From the NCBI GenBank assembly GCA_028874195.1, contig JAPPLM010000054.1:1-64000 (forward strand): DNA of 64,000 nt, read 5' to 3'. A model generated the notes under the pieces. The model worked only from the letters and a program-made list of their open reading frames with translations. It was not told the origin of the DNA and ran no database searches. Position 1 is the first letter of the stretch, and every line of letters starts with the position of its first letter. Shown here in pieces: positions 1 through 8,388 of the stretch. Origin of the DNA: Chloroflexota bacterium (GTDB lineage Bacteria > Chloroflexota > UBA11872 > VXOZ01). Made by a program: the position numbers and the translations under genes.

Positions 1-122
1 CCCAACCAGTCGTGTGCCATGCATAATTAATGAGACAGCCTCCACGGGAGAGGGAACTATTCGACTCTAGCCCTGCACTTCCAATCCCTTGTCGGAGTGA
101 CGAAACGCTGCAATTTGCGGCG

Positions 123-914
123 CTAGGCCATGCAGCTCTTTAGATAGGCCGCCGTGGCGGGCAGGGACTCCTCCGGATCGCCGGTGATGCCGCACTCCAG
201 CGCCATGAAGCCGTCGAAGCCAATCTCCTGCAGCGCGGCAAAACCGGAATTGAACTCAGTATGGCCGGTGCCGGGTTGGGTACGGTTGCTATCGGCGAGG
301 TGCACGTGCTTTACATATTTTGCCGCGCCGCGGATGCTGGCCGCGATGTCTGCTTCCTCGATGCTCATGTGGAAGAAGTCGGCCATGATATTGACGTTCG
401 GGTGGTCTGCCGCGGCGCAAATGGCGGCGCCGTCTGCCAGCGTATTGGCAAGATGCGTCTCATAGCGATTGAGCGGCTCAACCAGGATGTTCGTGCCCTC
501 GCGCGCGGCGCTCTCGCCGGCCTCTCGCAACAATTCGACATAGAGATTGCGCTCCAGGTCCGCGCCGGACTGATAGGGTGAAAGGTCGGGGAAAATCGGC
601 GTGCGCCCCCGCACGGGAACGGCTATGACGCCCACCAGACCCAATTCACCGGCCAGCGCCAGCAAGCCTCGGAAGCGCTCCATGCGCGCGGCGCGGTCGT
701 CTTTGGTGACGCCCAGCAGGTCGTGCTCCGTGCCGGTGCAGATGGTGCTCGCTTGGACGCTGCTATTGCTCAGCGCCTGCTTGACCTCCGGCAGCCGCTC
801 CGCCAAGCGGCCGTGCATCAACTCCACGCCTTCAAAGCCGAACCGCTCCAGATTGTCGATCTGTTCCTGGAACGTCTCTCCCGGCACCTTGTTTTCTTGA
901 CAGGCGATCTTCAT
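123..914 (-). CDS. Sugar phosphate isomerase/epimerase (TIM barrel, hydroxypyruvate isomerase-like)
   Basis: The 263-residue protein matches the AP-endonuclease-2-like TIM-barrel family that includes hydroxypyruvate isomerases, IolE and ketose 3-epimerases. The expected divalent-metal and substrate residues are visible: E146 in VEPLNRYE, D179 and H182 in MADFFH, H205 in HVHLAD, and E240 in MALEC. It is probably a cytosolic enzyme interconverting a ketose or an oxo-acid, but the substrate cannot be read from sequence. The ATG is supported by a GAGGAG ribosome site about 11 bases upstream. A zinc dehydrogenase lies upstream on the same strand, which fits a small sugar or polyol catabolic group. 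A 352-bp repeat-bearing gap argues against tight co-transcription. Confidence 0.85.
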   Translation of the reverse strand: MKIACQENKVPGETFQEQIDNLERFGFEGVELMHGRLAERLPEVKQALSNSSVQASTICTGTEHDLLGVTKDDRAARMERFRGLLALAGELGLVGVIAVPVRGRTPIFPDLSPYQSGADLERNLYVELLREAGESAAREGTNILVEPLNRYETHLANTLADGAAICAAADHPNVNIMADFFHMSIEEADIAASIRGAAKYVKHVHLADSNRTQPGTGHTEFNSGFAALQEIGFDGFMALECGITGDPEESLPATAAYLKSCMA

Positions 915-1000
915 AGTGCAAGTGCTCCTCTTTTGTTCTTAGCGGTTGTTTCTCAAGTTTGGCATAGTCTCATGTACTCTGGTTGCAATGTTCACTTCCA

Positions 1001-1027
1001 AGAGCGGGGGACAAGCCCCCGCGCTAC
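1001..1027. repeat. Dispersed repeat R1 (GCGGGGGACAAGCCCCCGC hairpin)
   Basis: A perfect inverted repeat forms a short GC-rich hairpin with loop ACAA, followed by GCTAC. Near-identical copies occur at 40173-40200 and 42791-42815, with decayed copies at 42591-42608 and 46049-46072. Confidence 0.8.
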
Positions 1028-1053
1028 GACTCTCATGGCGGCGCCTCGTGATC

Positions 1054-1084
1054 CGTCATTCCGGCGAAAACCGGAATCCATCTT
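1054..1084. repeat. Dispersed repeat R2 (CGTCATTCC...GGAATCCATCTT)
   Basis: The inverted repeat has core CCGGCGAAAACCGG. It is a variant of a family also found at 19619-19650, 21008-21075, 40225-40257 and 52237-52270. Base changes in the stem are largely matched across the hairpin. Confidence 0.75.
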
Positions 1085-1266
1085 ATCCGTGGTACCGCGC
1101 TCTCCGCCACCTATGAAATCGTCTCGTCTGCATGCGAGCAGAAACGCTACTACTTTCGCTCTCAGCTGCCGTTTACCCTTCGACAGGGACTTCGCGCAGC
1201 CCTCAGGGCGAACGGCAGATGGGCACTTTCTCCGTTCCAACGCTATCCCGGTCTCGCTGCTCCACA

Positions 1267-2346
1267 CTATTCCGGCACAATCATCACCTTCATGCCCTCG
1301 GCGTTATTGTGCGCCGCCTCGATGGCGTCCGGGAACGCACTGATGGGAAACGTGTGGCTGATTAGCGGGTCCACGGTGACCTTTTCCTGCAGCAGTAGGT
1401 CCATTGCCAGCGGGTAGGTGTAAGGGCTGAGATGCGCGCCGTGGATGTTGATCTCCTTGCGGTCGCCGATGATTGTCCAGTCCGCCTTCACGTCGTCAGC
1501 GAACACGCTGAACTCAACGAACGTGCCGAGCTTGCGAATCATGTCGAGACCCTGCGTCACGCCGGAGGGATGGCCGGTAGCCTCGATGTACACGTCACAG
1601 CCGTAGCCGTCGGTGAGATCGAGCACGGTCTCTAATGCGCCGGGGTCGGTAGGATCCAGCACCACGTCAGCGCCGAATTCGGTCGCCAGCGCGCGGCGTC
1701 GCGGATGCAGGTCGATGCCGATGAGCTTGCCCGGCGAGTAAAGCCGCGCCGCTTGCAACATGCAGAGGCCGATGTTGCCCATACCGGCAACCACCACGGT
1801 ATCGCCAACTTCAATTTCGCCCCGTTCCACCGCATGGAGCGCGCAGCCCAGCGGCTCGACGTAGGCGGCTTGTTCGGCGGTCAGTCCCGCCGGCACTTTA
1901 TGGACGATGGCGTTGCGCGGCACACGCACGTGGGTGGCCATGCCGCCGTCGCAGATGCCGCCTTTGAAACCAAAAATATAGTTGACCTGGCACATCCAGT
2001 AGTTGCCGCGCGTGCAGTGGCGGCACTGCCAGCAGGGCACAATCTGCTCGACGACTACCAAATCGCCTTCCTGGAAGCCGTTCTGTTCAGCCACGGCCGG
2101 ATCGACCGCCTCCACGTAGCCGCTGAACTCATGGCCGGGCACGACCGGTGTTATCACATACGGCTTGCGAGTCTCGCTGCCCCAGAAGTGTCCGGCGCCG
2201 TCGAAACACTTGATGTCGCTGGCACATATGCCGCAGGCGGCGGTGCGCAGGACCATGGACGCATCCGTCATAACCGGCATCGGAGCATCTTCCACGCGGT
2301 AATCCCCAGGCCCGTGACAGATCACCGCTTCCATGGTTTTGGACAT
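1267..2346 (-). CDS. Zinc-dependent alcohol/polyol dehydrogenase (MDR superfamily)
   Basis: The 359-residue medium-chain dehydrogenase has both zinc sites. The catalytic site includes C41 in CGICASD and the GHE motif at 71-73. The structural lobe has four cysteines at 105, 108, 111 and 119. The GMGNIG Rossmann motif lies in the middle, followed by an acidic residue in IGIDLHPRRR that suggests NAD(H). Overall it resembles threonine, sorbitol or erythritol dehydrogenases, so it probably oxidises a secondary alcohol of a polyol or sugar acid. The sugar isomerase downstream on the same strand supports a carbohydrate role. The exact substrate is unknown. Confidence 0.87.
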   Translation of the reverse strand: MSKTMEAVICHGPGDYRVEDAPMPVMTDASMVLRTAACGICASDIKCFDGAGHFWGSETRKPYVITPVVPGHEFSGYVEAVDPAVAEQNGFQEGDLVVVEQIVPCWQCRHCTRGNYWMCQVNYIFGFKGGICDGGMATHVRVPRNAIVHKVPAGLTAEQAAYVEPLGCALHAVERGEIEVGDTVVVAGMGNIGLCMLQAARLYSPGKLIGIDLHPRRRALATEFGADVVLDPTDPGALETVLDLTDGYGCDVYIEATGHPSGVTQGLDMIRKLGTFVEFSVFADDVKADWTIIGDRKEINIHGAHLSPYTYPLAMDLLLQEKVTVDPLISHTFPISAFPDAIEAAHNNAEGMKVMIVPE

Positions 2347-2595
2347 GACATCGCTTTCGCAGGGTTTGGTTTTTGGCCGCTAGAAGCTTGCTGGTAAGCA
2401 ACGCGGTTCGATACAGCAATGGCGCTTTCAGTATGGTGAGAGCCGCGACACCGTGTCAAGGCACATGGCAAGGTGGCGCAAGAGTCACGCACCAAGAAAA
2501 CAACGTGCGGAGCTAGCGCTTGGTCTTGGCGGTCCCAACCGCTTGCAGTCGCCGCAAAACAGGTGGCGGTTGCATCCAATGCGCATCAATCTATT

Positions 2596-3417
2596 CTACT
2601 CGTCTACGGCGCGGATACTTGTGTATTGGCAGCCCTGGGGAAAGTGGCGCACGGGTATGCCGGGGAAACGGGCCTTTAGGTACTCCGCCAGCGACTGCAT
2701 GCCCCACTCCTCGGCGGTGGCGTGGTTGACAACAAGCAACGGTAGGTCACGGTCAAGCGCCCAACTGCCGTCTCGCCAGAAGCTCATGCCGTCGTCGGTC
2801 ACCAGCAGCGCGTCGGGATACCTGCCGCCTTCGTCCCGCAATCGCGCCATGTCCGGCACGCGGCAGGCGGCGCCGGTGCCGATTGCCAGGCGCTCGACCA
2901 CGTGCGCGAAGTCGCCGACCACCTGCACCTGGTCCTGTCCGATGGCGCTCAGCCGCGCGGCGAAGTCTTGCGCCAGGGCGTGCACCGTTTGGCGTGGAAC
3001 CGCAAAGAGGCCATACCAGCGGCGCTCATCCTTGGCCAGAAGCGGGCCTTCCAAGCCCAGTCCGCGCGCCCAGCTATCGCGAATGCCGTGCGCCGGCATC
3101 ACGTCCCACACGTCGTGACAGCGATAGACGACCATGCCGGCCTCCGCCAGCCAAGCGCGCTTAGCTGCCGTTTGGTCGTCGGACAGAGTCTCAGGCCCAT
3201 CGTCGCGGTGCACATAGAACGTGGGTTCGTGGGTTACGAAGAGGTTGCACCCCGCCGCGTGGGCGGCTTTGAGCGTCGGCCATTGGCTCTGCCATGCCAC
3301 CGCAATGCCGCGCACGTCCATCCTGGGATCACCGGACTTGAACGTATCGACGGTCTGGCTCCAGTCCACCCACGTGCCGACCTCACGCATGTGCTGATCG
3401 ATTTCAAGCGCGCGCAT
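2596..3417 (-). CDS. Nif3-like dinuclear metal centre protein
   Basis: This 273-residue protein fits the NIF3/YbgI family, ring-forming proteins with a two-metal site and some annotation as GTP cyclohydrolase I type 2. Likely metal ligands are H63 in VTHEP, H101/D102 in HDVWD, and H232 with E236 in VNHATAEEWGM. The final H...E pair is the family's C-terminal signature. Family function is poorly defined, so I infer only a metal-dependent hydrolase-like role. It stands alone, with repeat-bearing gaps on both sides. Confidence 0.8.
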   Translation of the reverse strand: MRALEIDQHMREVGTWVDWSQTVDTFKSGDPRMDVRGIAVAWQSQWPTLKAAHAAGCNLFVTHEPTFYVHRDDGPETLSDDQTAAKRAWLAEAGMVVYRCHDVWDVMPAHGIRDSWARGLGLEGPLLAKDERRWYGLFAVPRQTVHALAQDFAARLSAIGQDQVQVVGDFAHVVERLAIGTGAACRVPDMARLRDEGGRYPDALLVTDDGMSFWRDGSWALDRDLPLLVVNHATAEEWGMQSLAEYLKARFPGIPVRHFPQGCQYTSIRAVDE

Positions 3418-3550
3418 GGTGACTGCCTATTTTTAGCTTGACAACAGTCCATTTATGGAGATAAGAACGCTTTCAGTATGTTTAGAGTCTTGCTGTAGAG
3501 TCAAGGAGGGGATGGAAGTGGAGCGTGGGTGGGACTCAGCGCATCCGTCC

Positions 3551-3577
3551 TCCGGTAGCGCAGGTTTGCAACCTGCG
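3551..3577. repeat. Dispersed repeat R4 (GCGCAGGTTTGCAACCTGCG)
   Basis: The inverted repeat CGCAGGTTTGCAACCTGCG is preceded by CCGGTAG. The same 26 bases recur exactly at 42688-42713. Confidence 0.75.
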
Positions 3578-3618
3578 CTTGTGTTGCCGTAGGTTGCAAG
3601 TTCCCTTTCTCGTGCCAT

Positions 3619-3657
3619 CTTCCGTTCGTACTGAGCGTGTCGAAGTATGAACGGAAG
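3619..3657. repeat. Dispersed repeat R5 hairpin (CCGTTC...GAACGG)
   Basis: The arms CTTCCGTTCGTAC and GTATGAACGGAAG pair at 12 of 13 positions around a loop containing GAGCGTGTCGAA. It belongs to a loose family with GTTC/GAAC arms and a CTTCGACA-type core, seen also at 20854, 41411 and 44223. Confidence 0.7.
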
Positions 3658-3780
3658 AGGGGTACCTGAGACTTATCGTGAATTGAACGCACCACTGCCT
3701 ACGCGAAGCGGTGAGGCAGGGATCTGCCGACTATCGGTATAATGAATACACCGCCCGGGCCTTCCGTAAGCGAGCATGCA

Positions 3781-5646
3781 ATGAACCCGGATTCCACAAA
3801 CGCTACGTTCCGTTTCTCGCCGCGCCCCAATAGCGCGCGCGCCATCCCCTGGCGTGCGTGGTCGGCAGAAGCATTTGCCGAAGCGCAAGACCGCAACCGG
3901 CCCGTTCTCCTCTGCATCACGACGGCCTGGAGCCAGTGGTCGCACCTCATGGACGAGCGCGCCTATTCCGACGATTCAGTGCAATACCTCATCAATACTG
4001 ACTTTGTGCCGGTGCGGGTGGATGCCGCCGCGCGCCCCGACATCGACCGCCGCTACAACCGCGGCGGCTGGCCCACCACGGCCTTTCTCACGCCGGAAGG
4101 CGAACTCATGGCAGGCGCGACATATATTCCCGTGCAGGATATGCGCGACTTCCTCGTGGAACTGGCCCAAGAGTACCGCCAGAACCGCGATGCCATTCGC
4201 GAGAAACTCGGCGCGTTGGAAGAGAAGCGGCGCGAGGCGGAAGCCGCGGAAAAGTCCACGGACGGCGTGCTCACCCCCGCAATACCGGCCGAGTCCATGG
4301 CCTTCATTACGGGCGCGTTCGACCGCGTAAACGGCGGCCTGGGCGACGCGCCCAAGTTTACCCACACGGAGGCCCTGCGCTTTGCATTGGAGTGGTGCCA
4401 GCACACGCTTGATTACGATCTGGCCGCCCTGGTCAAACACTCCCTCGACATCATGGCCCTGAGCAACCTCTTCGACCGCGCGGAAGGGGTGTTCTTCCGC
4501 TTTGCCAACGATGCGCAATGGGAGAACCCCGAGCGCGAATGTACCCTGGAGGAGAACGCGGCGCTGGTTTCACTGTACATGGAAGCCGCCCACGTCTTTC
4601 GTGAAGAATCCTTTATGCAGACGGGTGCGTGCGTGCTGCAGTTCATGCATCAGAAGCTGCGCGATGCGACCTCGGGCGCTTTCTATGGAGGATTCTTCGC
4701 CCCGCAGGAGTACTATCTACTGCCCGCGGAAGAACGGGCTGGTTTCGGCGAATCATGTATTGATCCCGTCATCCACGCCAAGGAGAATGCGCTCGCGGCC
4801 CAGGCACTGCTGGACGCCTATCGCACGACGGGAAGCGCCGAGTATTGCGATCAGGCAGTGGCGATACTGGGCCACCTTTGGGAGCGGATGTGGGATGCCG
4901 AACGCGGCATCGCCCGCAATTGGGATGGTGACTGCGACCCTGTCGAAGCCTGCGACCCTGTCGAAGTCGGCGACCAAGTCGGAGTCGCCTATGACTGGGG
5001 CTGGCTGCCGGACCAAACCGCCGCCGCCCGTGCCTTTGTGCAGGCGTACGAAACTACCGGCGCACGAGAGTATCTCGACCGCGCGCAGGCCGTAGCCGAC
5101 CACATTCTACGAGTCCATCACGATCCGGCCACCGGTGGTTTTTGGGATAGCGTGCCCGCCTTCACTGCCGTGCCGCTGGGGCTGCTTGGGCAGCGCCAGG
5201 AAGTGCTGGCAGACACGGCGGCCGCGGCTGAACTCCTGATTCGGCTGTGGCGACTCACCAACAATGAGCGCTACCGCACCATTGCCCAGAATGCCCTCGC
5301 GAACTATGCCGTGTCGTTCCGTCACTTCGCGCACTTTGGGGCGCTCTACGGACAGGCGGTGGACCGCTTGCTGCGTCCGCCGACGCGCATCGTGGTGGTC
5401 GGGCCTCACGATTCAGCGGCGGCTCAGGCGCTCTTTCAGCAAGCGCTGCGCATCCACACGCCGGCGCAAGTCACCCAGTGGCTCGACCCGGAGCGGGATG
5501 CGGACCTGCTGGAGACACACGGCATTACGCTGGAAGACACCACACCCGTAGCAAGAGTCTTTAGCGGTACCGATGCGGTGGCGCAGGCCGCGAAACCGGC
5601 GGAGCTTGCGGCAATCTTCGAGCAGGTAGAGTCAACGGGTGAATAG
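3781..5646 (+). CDS. DUF255/YyaL-like thioredoxin-fold protein lacking the active-site cysteines
   Basis: The protein has about 621 residues from this start. An N-terminal thioredoxin-like domain (about 20-135, including GGWPTTAFLTPEG) is followed by a long alpha/alpha-toroid region typical of YyaL/SPATA20-type proteins. Family members usually carry CHWCH; here the aligned stretch reads SQWSH (residues 51-55), so both redox cysteines are gone. An earlier ATG at 3742 overlaps a TATAAT box at 3738-3743, so I prefer 3781. The tandem CDPVEA-CDPVEV near 4933-4966 comes from a 16-bp direct repeat. The cellular role of the family is not established, and a non-redox role is inferred here. Confidence 0.8.
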   Translation: MNPDSTNATFRFSPRPNSARAIPWRAWSAEAFAEAQDRNRPVLLCITTAWSQWSHLMDERAYSDDSVQYLINTDFVPVRVDAAARPDIDRRYNRGGWPTTAFLTPEGELMAGATYIPVQDMRDFLVELAQEYRQNRDAIREKLGALEEKRREAEAAEKSTDGVLTPAIPAESMAFITGAFDRVNGGLGDAPKFTHTEALRFALEWCQHTLDYDLAALVKHSLDIMALSNLFDRAEGVFFRFANDAQWENPERECTLEENAALVSLYMEAAHVFREESFMQTGACVLQFMHQKLRDATSGAFYGGFFAPQEYYLLPAEERAGFGESCIDPVIHAKENALAAQALLDAYRTTGSAEYCDQAVAILGHLWERMWDAERGIARNWDGDCDPVEACDPVEVGDQVGVAYDWGWLPDQTAAARAFVQAYETTGAREYLDRAQAVADHILRVHHDPATGGFWDSVPAFTAVPLGLLGQRQEVLADTAAAAELLIRLWRLTNNERYRTIAQNALANYAVSFRHFAHFGALYGQAVDRLLRPPTRIVVVGPHDSAAAQALFQQALRIHTPAQVTQWLDPERDADLLETHGITLEDTTPVARVFSGTDAVAQAAKPAELAAIFEQVESTGE

Positions 5647-5730
5647 GTGCGATTGGCCTGTTGGCAGCAGCGCTGCGCCAGGCATGAACCGGGCGGTCGG
5701 GAGAGCCTCGTTTGCGCATGTGGGGCACGG

Positions 5731-6183
5731 TCACGCGGTGTCTGTCGTTTGCGCTTCCGCTTGTACTTCGATCTGCCGGACCGCCGTGCTTCCCTCTTTC
5801 CTGAGGACCATCGTCGCGGTTTCGATGTCAGCGCCTTGCACCACCACCAGCGCTTGCACGGTGGTATCTTCCACCTCTATCGGAAGCTCTCGCGGGCGGG
5901 TCAAACGAACGTTGAGAAACGCGCCGGCCGCGCCGCCAATGACCATGATCGGCAGCAGAAACTCGCTTGGTACAACGAAAACGGTAACAAGAGCGAGCGC
6001 GGCGCCGATAACGCCGCCCTGCGCGATGCGCAGGACAAGGCGAAAGAGGGCGGCCCGCGATCCCTGATGCTCGACCTTCAGCATCTCCACGTCGAAGCCA
6101 AGCGCCGCAAGCTCTTCTACCGCCTGCAGCGCGGCATTGCGGGTATGAAATGTTCCAACGAGCTGGCTTGCCATTGTTCTCAC
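5731..6183 (-). CDS. Small membrane protein with ferredoxin-like flanks
   Basis: The 150-residue protein has an N-terminal hydrophilic segment (FHTRNAALQAVEELAALGFD) of the kind seen in general-stress and membrane-anchored domains. Two adjacent hydrophobic helices follow at about 55-95 (GVIGAALALVTVFVV and LLPIMVIGGAAGAF). The C-terminal acidic tail looks like a second small alpha/beta unit (VQALVVVQGADIETATMVL). This N-half, hairpin, C-half layout suggests a membrane protein with soluble ends. The function is unknown. An alternative start three codons in (MASQLVGTF) is equally possible. It converges on the DUF255 gene. Confidence 0.6.
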   Translation of the reverse strand: MRTMASQLVGTFHTRNAALQAVEELAALGFDVEMLKVEHQGSRAALFRLVLRIAQGGVIGAALALVTVFVVPSEFLLPIMVIGGAAGAFLNVRLTRPRELPIEVEDTTVQALVVVQGADIETATMVLRKEGSTAVRQIEVQAEAQTTDTA

Positions 6184-6386
6184 CGATCAACTGCGGAACT
6201 AGAGGAGAGTTTTCCAACTAAGCCCTGCCGCCTTACTGCATCCATCGCGGCTTGTGCCGAGTAGGCCGAGTCACGAAAAAGCAACAGACAAATAGGGCAA
6301 TTGCGTTACTTGGTATTCTAAAGTCCTTCCAAGAATGTAACCCCATATGATAATGGCGATTCCAAAGACTGGCTCTCCATCAGTGC

Positions 6387-6827
6387 CTAGCGATTTCTTC
6401 GCGCTCGCAGGGGCTTGCCTTGCTGGATAGTATCCGCTTGCAGTGGCTTGAGGACCGGTCGCTTTCCCGATAGGTAAACCATGAAGTGCAGCGGTTGGTT
6501 ACTTGCTTCAAGTTTCTCAATGAGCTCTTCCAATTTGACTGTCAACATTAGATGCACTTGCTTGATTGTGACGATGTTTTTTCTGCCACCTAGTCCCCGA
6601 ACCCAAACGACCGAGACACCTGCTTGACCAATCTGACCGATATGTCGTTTTCTCGCGTCATCGTCTATTGTGATCCAAACGAATTGGTTTTGAGCCAGCC
6701 AAGTAATGAGATCGGGGTCTTTTTCACCGCGCTTGCCGTGTTCGGCTGGATGCGAAATCGGATAACCCACCAGCGCCAGTGCGCGCGCTACCTGTGGCGG
6801 TAGGTTTTCATCAAGAAAGAACCGCAT
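6387..6827 (-). CDS. DUF5615 PIN-like toxin
   Basis: The 146-residue protein starts MRFFLDENLPP, the hallmark of DUF5615/Mut7-C-like PIN-fold proteins. The acidic residues D5, E6 and, further on, WITIDDDAR fit a nuclease-like active site. A longer frame reaches 6911, but the conserved start is the ATG at 6825-6827. That ATG overlaps the end of the upstream gene by 17 bases, implying coupled translation. Such genes normally pair with a DUF433 antitoxin, which is exactly what lies upstream. The proposed role is the ribonuclease toxin of a type II toxin-antitoxin module. The C-terminal extension of about 40 residues is basic. Confidence 0.8.
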   Translation of the reverse strand: MRFFLDENLPPQVARALALVGYPISHPAEHGKRGEKDPDLITWLAQNQFVWITIDDDARKRHIGQIGQAGVSVVWVRGLGGRKNIVTIKQVHLMLTVKLEELIEKLEASNQPLHFMVYLSGKRPVLKPLQADTIQQGKPLRARRNR

Positions 6828-7569
6828 TGGCTTGAGACGCCCCTGACAGCCAGCGCTCCCACTCAATTGCGTCTGAAACCTGTTCCTTTCGCAACTGAAA
6901 TGCTTCAGCAAGGGTCTCGATACTGTCGCCAGCCTGCTTTAGCGACCAGAGCGAGCGGGTCTCGACTCGCGTACCTTCTATGCAAGGCGCTCCAAACTGA
7001 ATCTCTGGATCCAAAACCACTGCCGGAGAAGGCTGCCACTGCACAGGCTTGCCGCCAGACGCAAAGAGCAGGCCGTGATTTGCCGGGGTTAAAAATTCAG
7101 ATATCAAGTCCTCAAAGGCGAGTTGACCGAATTGCGACGCTGCTATGAGTTCATTGGAGAATCGCACGAATACGTCTGAACGCGCGGTCCACATTTCCTC
7201 GGTGATGAAGGGTTGTGGGATTCCCCGCAGGCGGCGTACATAGTCTTCGGCTCCCAGAATGGCCCTGTACTCTATCCCACGGGATCGAAATAAGGCAACC
7301 ATGCGCAGGCGCACGAGGTCGGCAAATGTAATCACTCGGTCTCTACTGGATACTCGATATGGTTCCTGCCAGCCTAAGCCTCGACGAATCCATTGAGCTA
7401 CGTGGTGCGTAGTGGCCTCAATATACCTATCGTGCCGCCGCTTCCACAGACTCAGATTCTTTCCGGAAGGCGGAGTCGTTGCGCGCAGGAGCACCGCAGT
7501 TTCCCGCAAGGTATATGCGCCTGCAAAGGGAATTGGTTCTGGACGATCTAGCTTAGTGACTTGTGCCAT
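6811..7569 (-). CDS. DUF433 antitoxin with long N-terminal DNA-binding-like region
   Basis: The C-terminal third (about 175-245) carries the DUF433 signature DPEIQFGAPCIEGTRVET. It is followed by a helix-turn-helix-like segment (GDSIETLAEAF, QLRKEQVSDAI). The N-terminal part starts with a region like AYTLRETAVLLRAT that resembles a MerR-type or HTH reader, with basic residues after it. Simple DUF433 antitoxins are roughly 70-110 residues, whereas this one is 252, so it is a fusion or a longer regulator class. It overlaps the DUF5615 toxin by 17 bases. Expected role: neutralises the toxin and autoregulates the operon. Confidence 0.75.
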   Translation of the reverse strand: MAQVTKLDRPEPIPFAGAYTLRETAVLLRATTPPSGKNLSLWKRRHDRYIEATTHHVAQWIRRGLGWQEPYRVSSRDRVITFADLVRLRMVALFRSRGIEYRAILGAEDYVRRLRGIPQPFITEEMWTARSDVFVRFSNELIAASQFGQLAFEDLISEFLTPANHGLLFASGGKPVQWQPSPAVVLDPEIQFGAPCIEGTRVETRSLWSLKQAGDSIETLAEAFQLRKEQVSDAIEWERWLSGASQANAVLS

Positions 7570-7682
7570 CGTCCCTTTTTACTTTCTCGAATGAATAGGC
7601 TCTTTGACTGACTGTTGGATAGTCACTCAATACCGCTTGCGCAGAGAACAAAAACCTTGAGGTGTTCAGCTATCTGACGGCG

Positions 7683-8048
7683 TTATTCCGCGCGGCGGGA
7701 GAGCAAGATACCCGCGTAGACCAGCCCCAAGAGCGGCACCACCGAAAAGACCAGCGGCAGCAACCAATCGCCGCGGATGCTCCCTGCCAGGATCAGGAGC
7801 GCCAGCGTGACATCGGCAATCACGTTGATCACGATTATTGCCGATCCTATCATCAGCACCCTGCGGGCCGGTGTGTGCAGGGCAACCATATAGAGAAGCG
7901 CGGCAGCCGTGACCGGATGAACGGCCATCAGAACGAGGCGTTCCCCCATGCTTCCGCCATCGGCAAAGCCTCCAACCAGGGCGGTAAACCCGGCGAATAG
8001 CGCGTGGATTGCCCCCAATGCGAGCAATACGACTCTGAAGTTCTTCAC
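7683..8048 (-). CDS. Four-helix small integral membrane protein
   Basis: The 121-residue protein is almost entirely hydrophobic. Four probable membrane spans lie at about 5-27, 37-57, 63-90 and 95-116, with a short basic C-terminus (LLSRRAE). There are no catalytic motifs, and I cannot assign a family. It sits alone between the toxin-antitoxin pair and the EF-G gene. Existence is supported by uninterrupted hydrophobic periodicity, and the opposite-strand reading is not protein-like. Confidence 0.55.
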   Translation of the reverse strand: MKNFRVVLLALGAIHALFAGFTALVGGFADGGSMGERLVLMAVHPVTAAALLYMVALHTPARRVLMIGSAIIVINVIADVTLALLILAGSIRGDWLLPLVFSVVPLLGLVYAGILLSRRAE

Positions 8049-8300
8049 GCTTTCTCTCGCTCACTTACTACGGGAGACGCCAATGGGAGGTGCAATCATG
8101 CTCTTTGACTACGCTGCGTAAGGTGATGCGGCACTGTAGTCAGGGATCGGATACCCAGGATAACGCCACTACAACAAGGGTCTGTGCACCTTCGCGGGCA
8201 ACTCAAATCGAGTTGGCTGGAGCCTCAAGCTCTCACGTTTCAGAGGGAAATCTGTCGCATTCGCCTGCTTTAGCGCGCTGATATGTGTGCCCAAGCAGCT

Positions 8301-8330
8301 TTGATGCGTCCCTACGCTCTGGTATATAAT
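8301..8330 (+). promoter_or_regulatory. Sigma70-type promoter for the EF-G-like gene
   Basis: TTGATG (8301-8306) and TATAAT (8325-8330) are separated by 18 bases. Initiation near 8337 would give a leader of about 50 nt before the ATG at 8389. It would exclude the upstream in-frame ATG at 8329. Confidence 0.7.
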
Positions 8331-8388
8331 GCCAGTCTTAAGTGCACTATACCTCTTTACCTCTTTCTCCAACAAGGGTACAAACCGT

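Larger units (their letters stand above)
915..1266. other. Intergenic stretch with two hairpin repeats
   Basis: This 352-bp gap between two minus-strand genes shows no convincing gene. It holds a GGGGGACAAGCCCCC hairpin near 1001-1027 and a CGTCATTCC/GGAATCC hairpin near 1054-1084. Near 1186-1213 lies a degenerate CTTCGACAGGG element like those elsewhere in the window. Confidence 0.6.
3418..3741. other. Intergenic stretch with repeats
   Basis: This 324-bp gap lies between divergently transcribed genes. It contains an R4 repeat and an R5-type hairpin. A TATAAT sits at 3738-3743 and may be the -10 of the next plus-strand gene. No coding signal is seen. Confidence 0.6.

Noticed and set aside
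8329-8388. Upstream in-frame ATG extending the EF-G-like protein by 20 residues
   Set aside because: It overlaps the TATAAT box (8325-8330), and the added residues have no family counterpart.
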